From positions 1-43,109 of the IMG/VR virus record IMGVR_UViG_3300023181_000014: DNA of 43,109 nucleotides; one strand, given 5' to 3'. Below are positions 15,246-24,269 of the stretch, one piece after another. Source of the DNA: a virus. How positions within the stretch are numbered: the first letter of the stretch is position 1; every line of letters starts with the position of its first letter. The notes under the pieces were generated by a model, which searched no databases, was not told the DNA's origin, and saw nothing but the letters and a program-made list of their open reading frames with translations. A program made the translations under genes and the position numbers.

Positions 15246-17134
15246 GAAAGATGGCGCCGAAGAATCGGCCGCGTATCTCTCCCGTGAAGACGTTCCCGGC
15301 TGCAACGGCTGGCTGGATCTCAAACCAGAACCTCGCTGCTCCCCCGTCGAGCCCGCAAGGTGCTGCAGTGCTGGAGAACGTGTTTCCGACTGCAACGGGC
15401 GGGGAAGTCCGTCGCGGGTCGGCCATTTACGCTACACTGCAGGATGAGACAAAGCCCGTAACTGCGCTGTTTTCCTACAATAACGGGAACAACAAGAAGC
15501 TGTTTGCAGCCAATGACGAGAAAATCTATGACATCACCGTCATAACCTCTCCCATCAACTTCGATCTCGTCACCGACATTCCAGAGGACATCGTTACAGA
15601 CCTTGGCGACACTCTGGGGGAAAGCTCCACAGACGGGCTTGATGTTGTTGTCGGCCAGACAGGCGGAAACTGGATTGTTACGCAGTTTGCAACGACCGGA
15701 GGCGTTTACCTCGTCGGCGTGAATGGTGAGAACGATCTGGAGCTATACGATGGGGCCGATTGGTATCCGATCAACGGGCAGGTGATCAATTCCCTCAATT
15801 ACGACGCCGAGACAACCCCATTTACTGCCGGCGCAACGCTGACGGGCGGCACGTCGGGCGCAACGGCTACAATCATCCGGGTTACGGACAACGGCACCAC
15901 GGGAACGCTGCTTATCGGTAATGTGACGGGTGGGCCATTCCAGAACAATGAAATCATCTCTGGCGGCGGCGGATCTGCTACGGCGGATGGCACAATAACC
16001 CTGCTATTTGTCGCCATCACGGGCATTGACACGTCTTCACTTTCTTATGTCTGGAGCTACAAAAACCGGCTGTTTTTCATCGAAAAAGACAGCATGAACG
16101 CCTGGTATCTGCCGATTGATCAGGTTGGCGGGGCATTGACGAAGTTTCCCATGGGCGGCGTCTTCCCCACAGGTGGATCTCTTCTATTCGGGGCCTCATG
16201 GTCACTCGATTCATCGGGTGATGGCGGTCTGTCCGAACAGTGCATATTCATCACCACAGAAGGGGAAGTAGCGGTCTATCAGGGCGATAATCCTTCCACC
16301 GCCGCAACATGGTCGAAGGTCGGAACGTATCGCATTGGCAAGCCTCTCGGTCCGCAGGCATGGATCAGGGCAGGCGGCGATATCGTCATTGCTACGGACA
16401 TCGGCGCCGTGCCGCTCTCCCAGGCTATCCAGCGGGATTATGCGGCTCTTTCGCCGTCTGCCGTCTCCTATCCGATCGAAACGGCCTGGAATGACGCGGT
16501 AGCGCTTCGCCGGTCGGAATACTGGAATTGTGCCGTCTGGGCAGAGCAGCAAATGGTTGTCGTGGCCCTCCCGACCGTCAACGAGCAAACCCCGGCAATG
16601 TATGTGGCCAACGCCAGGACGGGCGCATGGGCCAATTTCACGGGCTGGAGCGGAACGTGTCTTGAGGTCTTCAATGGCCGGCTGTTCTTCGGCTCCCAGA
16701 ACGGGAAGATCATTGAGGCGCTGGTAACGGGGCTGGATCAGGGCTCGACCTACACCGCAACCTATGTCCCGCTGTTTACGGATCTGGGCAATTCAGGCGC
16801 CTTGAAGATTGCTGAAATTGCCCGCGTCGTCACCCGCAGCGCACAGGACATCAACCCGCAGCTTTCGGTCATGCTGGACTTCGTTGTTGATCTCCCGGCT
16901 GCTCCCTCGTCCGCTCCTATCCCTGCCGGTTCCGAATGGGACGTTGGTGTGTGGGGCGAAAGCGTGTGGGGCCAGCAGACGAACAAGAAAATCCAGCAGG
17001 TGTGGACCTCCGTTGGCGGCGCGGCCTATGCGATGGCGCCAGCGGTTCAGATCACCAGCGGTTCAATAATCCCGATCGATTGCGAGCTGATACGGCTCGA
17101 GTTAACCTTCGATACCGCCGATATCGTCTCGTAA
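15242..17134 (+). CDS. Tail hub protein, beta-propeller type (P22 gp10-like position)
   Basis: A 630-residue beta-rich protein. ATG 15242 overlaps the preceding stop (ATGA) and is preferred to an in-frame TTG at 15227. Repeated blade-like strands (LFSYNNGNNKKLFAANDEK in part, YVWSYKNRLFFI, YRIGKPLGPQAWI, LEVFNGRLFFGSQNGKI) suggest a propeller. Size and order after the gp4-like adaptor correspond to P22 gp10 or T7 gp12, the nozzle or hub through which DNA exits. The exact family is not certain. Confidence 0.7.
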   Translation: MRKMAPKNRPRISPVKTFPAATAGWISNQNLAAPPSSPQGAAVLENVFPTATGGEVRRGSAIYATLQDETKPVTALFSYNNGNNKKLFAANDEKIYDITVITSPINFDLVTDIPEDIVTDLGDTLGESSTDGLDVVVGQTGGNWIVTQFATTGGVYLVGVNGENDLELYDGADWYPINGQVINSLNYDAETTPFTAGATLTGGTSGATATIIRVTDNGTTGTLLIGNVTGGPFQNNEIISGGGGSATADGTITLLFVAITGIDTSSLSYVWSYKNRLFFIEKDSMNAWYLPIDQVGGALTKFPMGGVFPTGGSLLFGASWSLDSSGDGGLSEQCIFITTEGEVAVYQGDNPSTAATWSKVGTYRIGKPLGPQAWIRAGGDIVIATDIGAVPLSQAIQRDYAALSPSAVSYPIETAWNDAVALRRSEYWNCAVWAEQQMVVVALPTVNEQTPAMYVANARTGAWANFTGWSGTCLEVFNGRLFFGSQNGKIIEALVTGLDQGSTYTATYVPLFTDLGNSGALKIAEIARVVTRSAQDINPQLSVMLDFVVDLPAAPSSAPIPAGSEWDVGVWGESVWGQQTNKKIQQVWTSVGGAAYAMAPAVQITSGSIIPIDCELIRLELTFDTADIVS

Positions 17135-17136
17135 CC

Positions 17137-17526
17137 ATGATTGTAGCCGACGACAGAGTTCTTCGCTTTGTGAGCGAACAGCTTGATACCTCGTTTTGCC
17201 CTCCTTTCACGACTCTCGGAATTGAGAGAGACGGCGAAATCATCGCCGGCTGCATCTTCAATGTGTTTGAAAGCCAGGATCTTCACGTTTCTGTCGCCGG
17301 CCATGGCTGGGATCGATCGTTCTTCCGAGCCGTTGGCGCCTATGTCTTCGACCAGCTCGGCTACATCCGCATGACGGCGCTCACGGAAAGCCCCGAAGTT
17401 GTCAGGCTTGCTGAGCGTCTCGGCGGTCAAATCGAAGGCTGTCTTCGCAATCACTTCGGCCCAGGCCGCGACGGTATTATCGTTGGCATCTTGAAAGAGG
17501 AATATCGTTTTGGTTTCAACTCCTAA
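17137..17526 (+). CDS. GNAT-fold protein, T7 gp13-like
   Basis: A 129-residue protein beginning MIVADDRVLRFVSEQL. GERDGEIIAG-like strands (IERDGEIIAGCIFN), a central helix, RMTALTESPEVVRLAERLGG and a terminal GRDGIIVGIL follow the GNAT acetyltransferase fold order. The same fold and genome position are shared by T7 gp13 relatives, so a virion assembly role is as likely as acetylation. The ATG follows the preceding stop by 2 nt and no strong ribosome-binding site is seen, so coupling is likely. Confidence 0.75.
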   Translation: MIVADDRVLRFVSEQLDTSFCPPFTTLGIERDGEIIAGCIFNVFESQDLHVSVAGHGWDRSFFRAVGAYVFDQLGYIRMTALTESPEVVRLAERLGGQIEGCLRNHFGPGRDGIIVGILKEEYRFGFNS

Positions 17527-18502
17527 GCCAGAGTCCGCAGCCTCTCAAGCAGCCGCACAGACCGGCCTCAATCGAGATACTGCGCTGACACAACAGCAAA
17601 TCAACATGGTCAACCAGAACACGCCTGATGGCTCGTTGACCTATAACCAGACAGGAACGAGCAAGTTCCTCGACAGCAAGGGCCAGTGGGTCGAGACCCC
17701 CACCTATACGGCCACCACGTCCCTGTCCGCAGCCCAGCAGGCCATCAAAGACCAGACCGACAAGGCAAGCTTGAACCTCGGCACAATTGCCAATGAACGG
17801 ACTAACTTCCTCAAGGATTATCTGGCCAAACCGTTCGACGTGAATACTGAGACGGAAAACAAGCTATATGATCTCGGTGCCAAGCGGTTGGATCCCCGTT
17901 TTGTCGCAGATCAAGACGCGCTCAGAACTCAACTTATTTCATCGGGTATCCGTCCCGGCACAGCCGCTTATGACCAGCAGATGCAGCAATTCGGACAGAC
18001 GAAGAATGATGCATACAACAATCTGGCTCTCACTGGCCGTCAGCAGGCATTCAACGAGGCGTCTTTCGAGCGTTCTCAGCCATTGAACGAGATTTCCGCG
18101 CTAATGTCCGGCGCCCAGGTTGCTGCTCCCCAATTCCAACAGACGCCACAGACCGGTGTTGCCGGGGCCGATTACATCGGGGCTTCCAACAACAACTATC
18201 AGGCTCAATCGCAAGCCGCGCAGGCCAAAATGGGCGGTTTGTTCGGCCTCGCAGCAGCTCCGTTCAGTATGTTCAGCTTGAAGTCCGATCGTCGGGCAAA
18301 GCGGGATATTAAACAGATCGGAACGGCTCCTAATGGCCTTCCTTGGTATGAATTCCGGTATCTCACTGATGCCGACGATGCACCTATCCGTGAAGGCCTG
18401 ATGTCTGATGATGTCCGCAAGGTCATTCCAGAGGCAGTTTCGATCGATCCGGCAGACGGTCTCGACACCGTGAACTATGCTTTGGCTCTGGAGGCCGCAT
18501 AA
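17510..18502 (+). CDS. Virion protein with C-terminal S74-like (tail fibre chaperone) segment
   Basis: A 330-residue protein starting at TTG 17510, supported by GAGGAA at 17496-17501; it overlaps the GNAT gene by 17 nt. The N-terminal part is Gln/Ala/Asn-rich, helical and alanine-repetitive, like ejection proteins. The C-terminus (SDRRAKRDIKQIG, PWYEFRYL, REGLMSDDVRKVIPEAV) matches the start of the Peptidase_S74 intramolecular chaperone domain but is short, and the self-cleavage part is not evident. It may be an internal virion or tail-tip protein. TAATG-coupled to the next gene. Confidence 0.7.
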   Translation: MVSTPKPESAASQAAAQTGLNRDTALTQQQINMVNQNTPDGSLTYNQTGTSKFLDSKGQWVETPTYTATTSLSAAQQAIKDQTDKASLNLGTIANERTNFLKDYLAKPFDVNTETENKLYDLGAKRLDPRFVADQDALRTQLISSGIRPGTAAYDQQMQQFGQTKNDAYNNLALTGRQQAFNEASFERSQPLNEISALMSGAQVAAPQFQQTPQTGVAGADYIGASNNNYQAQSQAAQAKMGGLFGLAAAPFSMFSLKSDRRAKRDIKQIGTAPNGLPWYEFRYLTDADDAPIREGLMSDDVRKVIPEAVSIDPADGLDTVNYALALEAA

Positions 18503-20526
18503 TGGCAACAGTCAGAAACCCGCTGGAATCGTTTGTCTGGGGCCAAGGCGGCGCAGCGTTGACGCCAGAGGAGATTGCCAAGCAGCGAGAAGTTGAGGAG
18601 GCCGTTCGCGCTCGGGGTGTCGATACGTCTCCTGTTGGTCATTGGACGCAGGGTCTAGCCCGTGTCGCTGATGCTCTGGCCGGTTCCGTTCGCCGTGGCA
18701 GGCTCGAAACTGCCGGCGAAGAAAACGCGACATATAATCAGGACATCATCAAGAGCCTGATGGGCGGCGGAGCTACTCCGGCCGCGTCCGCTCCTGCCTC
18801 TGTCTCGTCCGTTATCCCAGCCTCGGGCGCCTCTGCAGAGGTTGCCGCAACCTCCCCGGCTATTGCCGCAGTATCCCCCACGTTTGCCAATGACGGCACT
18901 GAACTTGGCGGATATCTGTCTGACCCAGCCCTCCGTGCAAAGCTCCCGGCAGGGATGAGGAACAACAACCCAGGCAACATCAAGTTTGTGGGTCAGAAGG
19001 TTCCCGGCATCGTTGGCCCATCCGTCAACACAGACCAAGGCGATCCGCAGGCTGTCTTCGCTACCCCTGAAGCAGGCATGAACGCTATGTTCCAGCTTGC
19101 CAAGCGCAAGTATGACGGCGGCAAGAAGACGGCTGATCAGCTAATCGCCGGCAATATGGGATGGACGCCCGGAAATCATGCTGCAGCTGCAAATGTTGCT
19201 GCGTCCATGGGACTTTCCCCTCATGACGATATCAACCTGAATGACCCCGCCATGGCTGCAAAGTTTGTGCGTGGCCTGATTATTCAGGAGCATGGCAAGT
19301 CCGGCTCCCTATACCCGGAAAGCATGGTGTTGAGCGCCATCGGTGGCCAGCCTCCTGTTGAGGTAGCATCGGCCCAGCCGCAGACCGCAACGGATGCGAT
19401 CGAGCAGCAAGCGCCTATGCCGGTTGCTGATCAAGGTCTTTCTGGCGAGGTTGCTGCATTTCGTGGAACTCCCGAAGCTCTGGCCGCTTTTCCCGGCAGG
19501 CAAGAACAAGCTATGCCAGCACAGCAGCCCACAGCCGTTCAGCAGGTGGCGCAGGTACTTCCCACCGCAGGACAGGCTCAGCAGGCCGTTCCCGGCATGA
19601 GTGAAGCGCTGTTGCGTGCCATCTCCGATCCTCGCGCCACGCCGCAGACACGTGCCGTAGTGCAGGCGTTGATGCAGCAGCAGGCCGCACAGCAGGCACA
19701 GGCCGCAGAACAGCAGCAGTGGATGGCTCGCCAGCAGTACGAGCAACAGCAGCAGCAGAATGACCCGCTGAGGCAGATCCAGTTGAAAAAGGGGCAGATC
19801 GAGCTCGATCAGTTGCGCGATCCGCAGGGTAACATCCCTGACAGCGTTCGTGCGCTCAACATACGGGCCCAACAGGCAGGATTGCAGCCTGGAACTCCCG
19901 AATATCAGCGGTTTATGCTGTCTGGCGGCGACAAGGGCATAACCATCAACAACGAAGGCACCATCCCGGCCGGGTATCAGGCGGTTCGCGATCCTGAAGG
20001 GCGCGTAACTGCAATCCAGCCCATCCCCGGTTCCCCGCAAGCGCTCGAAGCTGACCAAGCGAAGCGGGTGCAGGAAACACGAACGGCCGGCAAGGAAACT
20101 ACAGGGAACACGGTAATTACAGCAGCTCAACGGGCTAGAGATGCAATTAACGCCGATGGCCTTCCTGCAACAGGTCTTCTCGGGAAGGCCGCGGCTTTGA
20201 GCCCATCAACGAATGCCGCAGAAGTTCGTAGACAAATTGGCGTTCTGAAATCGAACGCCACCATAGAGACCATCGGGGCAATGAGGGCTGCGAGCCCTAC
20301 AGGCGGTGCCCTTGGCAGCGTTACGGACAAAGAAGGTGAGATGCTGGCAGCCAAGGCCGGTGCACTCGACCCAGACAGCCCTAACTTCGCTCGTGACCTT
20401 GATGATTATGAACTAACTGTTCTGAAGACCATCCACGGTCCGAAGGTTGGGCAAGCCATCTTCGATGACACCCGCAAGAAGGGTCCGGCCGTCATTGACG
20501 GTTACCAAATTGAAGAGGCTGAATAA
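18502..20526 (+). CDS. Internal virion protein with peptidoglycan-active-like domain
   Basis: A 674-residue protein. Residues about 150-265 carry RNNNPGNIKF, TPEAGMNAMFQLAKRKY and the DDINLNDPAMAAKFVRGL pattern, typical of phage structural lysozyme-like modules that begin with R-N-N-NPGN. The flanks are long Ala/Gln/Pro low-complexity regions. It sits between two other large internal proteins, the position of T7 gp14-gp16-like ejection proteins. It probably enters the periplasm with the DNA and opens the cell wall locally. Domain evidence moderate; catalytic residues not assigned. Confidence 0.75.
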   Translation: MATVRNPLESFVWGQGGAALTPEEIAKQREVEEAVRARGVDTSPVGHWTQGLARVADALAGSVRRGRLETAGEENATYNQDIIKSLMGGGATPAASAPASVSSVIPASGASAEVAATSPAIAAVSPTFANDGTELGGYLSDPALRAKLPAGMRNNNPGNIKFVGQKVPGIVGPSVNTDQGDPQAVFATPEAGMNAMFQLAKRKYDGGKKTADQLIAGNMGWTPGNHAAAANVAASMGLSPHDDINLNDPAMAAKFVRGLIIQEHGKSGSLYPESMVLSAIGGQPPVEVASAQPQTATDAIEQQAPMPVADQGLSGEVAAFRGTPEALAAFPGRQEQAMPAQQPTAVQQVAQVLPTAGQAQQAVPGMSEALLRAISDPRATPQTRAVVQALMQQQAAQQAQAAEQQQWMARQQYEQQQQQNDPLRQIQLKKGQIELDQLRDPQGNIPDSVRALNIRAQQAGLQPGTPEYQRFMLSGGDKGITINNEGTIPAGYQAVRDPEGRVTAIQPIPGSPQALEADQAKRVQETRTAGKETTGNTVITAAQRARDAINADGLPATGLLGKAAALSPSTNAAEVRRQIGVLKSNATIETIGAMRAASPTGGALGSVTDKEGEMLAAKAGALDPDSPNFARDLDDYELTVLKTIHGPKVGQAIFDDTRKKGPAVIDGYQIEEAE

Positions 20527-22457
20527 TGCCAACCTTCCAGATCACAGGGCCAGACGGCAAGAAGTATCGTATTTCGGGTGAATCCGCTGAAGGGGCGGTA
20601 CAGGCTCTCAAAAAGCATTTGGGTGACAACTCGTCTGAAGCCAAGCCAAAGTACGACATTCCGTATGGCGCTGGCGCCGCTTGGACTGACGCTGCGACGG
20701 GTGGCATGGCGGGCAAGGCTTCCGCTGGTCTGTCTGCGCTTCTCCGCGCCCCCTTCACCGACAAGACGATCGGGCAGGAATATGATGAGCTATATGGCTC
20801 CCTGAAGGCCTCCCGCGAAAAGTATGCAGAGGAAAGCCCGACTGCCAACATAGCCGCATCTATCGGCGGTGGCGTCATCGGTGGCGGTCAGCTGATGAGT
20901 GCCGCTGGCAATCTGGCAAGCCGTGCCGCTCCTCGCATTGCCGGCGCAATGAATTCCGGCATTGTTGGGCGTACTGCTGCTGATCTTGTAGGCGGGGCTG
21001 CGTTTGGTGGCCTGTCAGCTGCCGGCTATGACCAGGATGTGGCGACAGGCGCAGCAGTCGGCGGGGCCATGGGCGCTCTTGCTCGTCCTATCATGGCCGC
21101 TGGTGGCGCCGGGATCAACACGATTGCTGGCCTTGCTGGCCTTGGCAACCAAGGCAGGGCATCCAACGCCATTGCTGAGGCTGTGGCACGCTCCGGCAGA
21201 ACGGTTGGCGATGTAACGGATGATCTTGTTCGTGCCACCGCAGATGGTCAACCACAATTTGCCGTTGCCGACGCTCTCGGCAATTCAGGCCAGCGTATGC
21301 TTTCCGGTATTGTTCGCGCTCCAGGTGACGGCAGGCAGGCCGTTGTCGAAGCCTTGCAGGCCCGTCAGGCAGGGCAGGGGCGCCGCATCCAGAATGCTCT
21401 CTCCGAAGGCTTTGGCGCTCCTCAGACCGCACAGCAGACGGAAGCAGCAACCCGCGCACTGCGGACGGCCGACGCTCGGACAAACTACGGCGCGGCTCGC
21501 ACTGGCGCTGGCTCTGTAGATCCTACCCGGGCCATTGCTGCCGCTGATGAGTTCCTTGGGACGGCTGGTAGTCTTCCCCGAACAAACATCGCTGATGATA
21601 GCGTAGAGGGCGCCGTTCGTCGGGCTCGTTCGTTCCTGACCGATGGCGATAATGTCGTAAGCGACTTCGATACGGCTTTCCGTGCGAAGATCGAACTCGA
21701 CAACATGATTGATAACGCTCGGGGCACCGTCCAGGCGCGGCTTATTCCTATCCGCGATGCTCTCGATCAGTCTCTTGAGAATTCATCTTCCGCCTATCGC
21801 AATGCCCGCGACACCTACCGCCAGCAAAGCCAGTCTCTTGAAGCTGTTCAGACCGGCCGTGATGCTGCAGCTCGTGGCCGAGTAGAAGACACAATCCCAG
21901 CATTTCGCGGGATGAACCCGGAGCAACAGCAGGGTTTCCGCGCAGGCTACGGCGATAGCTACATTGCCGATGTCCAAAAGGCCGCTGGGCCTATGACGAA
22001 TAAGGCCCGCCCGCTGATCAGTGATGCAACGGCGGCAGAGTTCCCGGCATTTGCAGCGCCGGGGCAGGGCGATCAGCTCATGAACCGGATAGCCCGTGAA
22101 CAGCGCATGTTCGAAACTACCAATCAAGCGCTGGGTGGATCTCGGACGGCTGACAACCTTGCTGATACGGCAGACGCGGGCGGTTTTGACCCGACGATTA
22201 TCGGGAATATCCTGACCGGCAACTTCACGTCAGCAATCAAGACAGCGCTTAGCCAAAGCTCTTCAGCCATCAGTGGCCGGAACCAGGCAACGCGGGACAT
22301 GATCGCCCGCACGCTCATGGAAACCTCCCCGACGCAAGCCAATGCCGCACTGGCAAGCGCAGTCGCCAGAGGCAACCGCATATCAAATGCCCAACAGAGG
22401 GTTATTCAGGCAATTATTTCTGGATCTCTGCCAGCCACAGCGCAGGTTAGAAACTAG
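20526..22457 (+). CDS. Large internal virion/DNA ejection protein
   Basis: A 643-residue Ala/Gly/Arg-rich protein, TAATG-coupled to the preceding gene. The N-terminus is a short beta module (MPTFQITGPDGKKYRIS) seen at the start of many phage ejection proteins. Residues about 100-200 are glycine/alanine-rich hydrophobic helices (IAASIGGGVIGGG, GAAVGGAMGALARPIMAAGGAG in part) that could insert into a membrane. The rest is coiled-coil-like. Likely part of the trans-envelope channel. Its stop overlaps the stop of a minus-strand gene. Confidence 0.7.
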   Translation: MPTFQITGPDGKKYRISGESAEGAVQALKKHLGDNSSEAKPKYDIPYGAGAAWTDAATGGMAGKASAGLSALLRAPFTDKTIGQEYDELYGSLKASREKYAEESPTANIAASIGGGVIGGGQLMSAAGNLASRAAPRIAGAMNSGIVGRTAADLVGGAAFGGLSAAGYDQDVATGAAVGGAMGALARPIMAAGGAGINTIAGLAGLGNQGRASNAIAEAVARSGRTVGDVTDDLVRATADGQPQFAVADALGNSGQRMLSGIVRAPGDGRQAVVEALQARQAGQGRRIQNALSEGFGAPQTAQQTEAATRALRTADARTNYGAARTGAGSVDPTRAIAAADEFLGTAGSLPRTNIADDSVEGAVRRARSFLTDGDNVVSDFDTAFRAKIELDNMIDNARGTVQARLIPIRDALDQSLENSSSAYRNARDTYRQQSQSLEAVQTGRDAAARGRVEDTIPAFRGMNPEQQQGFRAGYGDSYIADVQKAAGPMTNKARPLISDATAAEFPAFAAPGQGDQLMNRIAREQRMFETTNQALGGSRTADNLADTADAGGFDPTIIGNILTGNFTSAIKTALSQSSSAISGRNQATRDMIARTLMETSPTQANAALASAVARGNRISNAQQRVIQAIISGSLPATAQVRN

Positions 22458-22615
22458 CGCATCAGGAATAGAACAACCGACAGGATGACCAAGGGGATCA
22501 TATCGACCCAAGAAGCATCCTCGCCGTATTTCTTATGAACCCAAGCCCGATCGAAGTCGGGTAGCATTTTCTTGCTCGGCTCTTTTGGGTCGTGATCAAT
22601 CTGCATCCCCCACAT
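22454..22615 (-). CDS. Small single-pass membrane protein, antisense to late operon
   Basis: A 53-residue minus-strand frame beginning MWGMQIDHDPKEPSKKM and ending in a hydrophobic helix (MIPLVILSVVLFLMR). The soluble half contains FDRAWVHKKYGEDASW. The sequence looks clearly protein-like: charged N-terminus, one C-terminal membrane helix. Its stop overlaps the convergent stop at 22455-22457 by 2 nt. A second Met at 22606 is an alternative start. No strong ribosome-binding site is seen. It lies just downstream of the HNH gene on the same strand. Confidence 0.6.
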   Translation of the reverse strand: MWGMQIDHDPKEPSKKMLPDFDRAWVHKKYGEDASWVDMIPLVILSVVLFLMR

Positions 22616-22652
22616 TTACATCAACTTTTGAAGCCCTGCAATGCGGGGGGCG

Positions 22653-23237
22653 CTACAACCAACCCCAGCTATCACCTCTGTGTATATGGGAAACATTCCC
22701 GGCAGAGGTGCCATAAAGCCTACCGATCTCTTTGAGCGTCATTTGGCCTTTAAGCGATTTAATCGCTTTCACTGTTTCTTCGGTGAGTTTAGAGGCCCCG
22801 TTTCGTTCGCCTCTGTTGTGAGTGTCGTGAACCAGCTTATCGGCAAAGTTTTCGGCTCTGGTCTTCCATGTGAGGTGGCGCTTGGTGACGCAAGCAAGGT
22901 GCCCATTCCCACAGGAGTGGGCCGCCTCATGGACCAGAGAGGGCGGCGGTCCATTTACTTCTTCGCAAACAGCCCGATGAACTCCTACTCTTTCACCTTT
23001 AAAATCAAAGCGGCCATACCCGTCACTCGTTTTACCGTACGGCCAAGATAAGCAATCGTTGCCCTCGTAAGAAAGAACGACCTCGTTGTAAAATCGAAGA
23101 AGTTCTCCTTTTGAGGTGCCTCCACCTAGCGGGTCTCCGTACCTGCTCCACCTAAGCCAATGGGAATTGCACCAGCCGCGCCCTCTGACAGGCTTGCAGC
23201 AGTTTTCGATAGAACATATACGCTTTGAGATAGCCAT
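22653..23237 (-). CDS. HNH endonuclease (homing-like)
   Basis: A 194-residue minus-strand gene. ATG 23237 is chosen because AAAGGA lies 7 nt upstream; a longer form could start at 23258. The N-terminus has Cys-rich CSIENCCKPVRGRGWC, a zinc-ribbon type seen in phage HNH proteins. The centre carries the HNH_3 pattern (VHRAVCEEVNG, HSCGNGHLACV, HLTWKT). The C-terminus (NGASKLTEETVKAIKSL, LYGTSAGNVSHI) is a helix-turn-helix like the DNA-binding tail of homing enzymes. It is inserted between ejection and tail fibre genes against the direction of late transcription, as a mobile gene would be. Confidence 0.9.
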   Translation of the reverse strand: MAISKRICSIENCCKPVRGRGWCNSHWLRWSRYGDPLGGGTSKGELLRFYNEVVLSYEGNDCLSWPYGKTSDGYGRFDFKGERVGVHRAVCEEVNGPPPSLVHEAAHSCGNGHLACVTKRHLTWKTRAENFADKLVHDTHNRGERNGASKLTEETVKAIKSLKGQMTLKEIGRLYGTSAGNVSHIHRGDSWGWL

Positions 23238-23266
23238 TATTGATCCTTTCGCGATCATCTTGGTCA

Positions 23267-23301
23267 GAACCCGTCGCAGCGCTCCAACGCTCGGCGGGTT
23301 C
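23267..23301. promoter_or_regulatory. Hairpin between divergent HNH and tail fibre genes
   Basis: GAACCCG (23267-23273) pairs with CGGGTTC (23295-23301), with an inner AGCG/CGCT pair (23278-23281 and 23288-23291). It lies in the 148-bp space between the HNH start and the tail fibre start. It has no T-run, so it may be a binding site or an RNA structure that shields late mRNA from antisense interference. Confidence 0.4.
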
Positions 23302-23385
23302 GCTATTTGTACCAGTCCAAAGCGCCCTAATCAACCTCAAGGTCTGCCACTTCTCGTGACAGGCCCTTTTGCCGTGGAGGCTGCT

Positions 23386-24261
23386 TTGCCATTTGATAGT
23401 TCAGGCAATTTTTCGTTAGTTCCCGGGTACTTAGCGACCTCCGGGCAGACAATCCTCACCAGTCAGCACAATGGCCCATTCGAGGACGTGGCGAGCGGCT
23501 TGTCTCAGGTCATTCTGCGCTCTGGCGTGGCGCCGTTCGGTGGCAATCAGTCCATGGGCGGCTTCAAGATCACCAACGCGGCCAATGGTTCGGCGGCTGG
23601 CGACTATACCAATTTCGCCCAGCTAACCGATGTCATTGCCCAGATTACGGCAGTTGCGGCCTCGGTCACGGCTGTTGCGGTGCCCACTGGAGCGGTCCAG
23701 GGCTTCCGGCGAACCACAGCCCCGGCAGGCTGGATCAAGGAAAACGGCGGCACGATCGGCAACCCAACGTCCGGCGCGACCACTCGAGCCAATGCTGACA
23801 CTCAGCCATTGTTCGAACTCCTCTGGGGCCAGTTCGATAACACCACCCTGCCAATCCAGACAAACGGCGGGGTAGCAACAACCCGTGGCGCTTCTGCTGC
23901 TGCTGACTTCGCAGCCAACAAGCGCATGCCGCTGTTTGATCATCGTGCCGAATTCGAGCGCGGCGCCGACGATGGCCGTGGGGTCGATGCAACACTGACC
24001 GTTGGCAAGTCTCAGCTTGATGCAATCCAGAACATCACGGGCGGCTTTACCACCCGCAGGACTGCCGTGGTCAATACCGAGGACATCGCGGATTGGGCGG
24101 GCGCTTTCTTCGATGACGGCCTCGGCGGCACTGACTTGGCTGTTGATGTCTCTTCCCCGGTAGCGAGACGAAAGACGGGCTTCAACGCCTCCTTGGTCGT
24201 GCGCACAGCGACGGAAACCCGTCCTCGCTCCACCACAACTTTACGCTGCATTAAGCTCTAG
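23386..24261 (+). CDS. Tail fibre protein with phage tail collar domain
   Basis: A 291-residue protein. The frame is open further upstream, but that part overlaps the HNH gene and is not protein-like. TTG 23386 is preceded by GGAGG at 23376-23380, and translation from it gives PFDSSGNFSLVPGYLA, the usual N-terminus of this family. The middle contains GAVQGFRRTTAPAGWIKENG, the tail collar signature, followed by LFELLWGQF. A C-terminal part resembles the short tail fibres that bind receptors. It would form a peripheral fibre of the podovirus tail. Confidence 0.8.
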   Translation: MPFDSSGNFSLVPGYLATSGQTILTSQHNGPFEDVASGLSQVILRSGVAPFGGNQSMGGFKITNAANGSAAGDYTNFAQLTDVIAQITAVAASVTAVAVPTGAVQGFRRTTAPAGWIKENGGTIGNPTSGATTRANADTQPLFELLWGQFDNTTLPIQTNGGVATTRGASAAADFAANKRMPLFDHRAEFERGADDGRGVDATLTVGKSQLDAIQNITGGFTTRRTAVVNTEDIADWAGAFFDDGLGGTDLAVDVSSPVARRKTGFNASLVVRTATETRPRSTTTLRCIKL

Positions 24262-24269
24262 GAGCAATC

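Noticed and set aside
23116-23385. N-terminal extension of the tail fibre frame
   Set aside because: This part is antisense to the HNH gene and unlike the family; the TTG at 23386 has a GGAGG site and gives the normal N-terminus.
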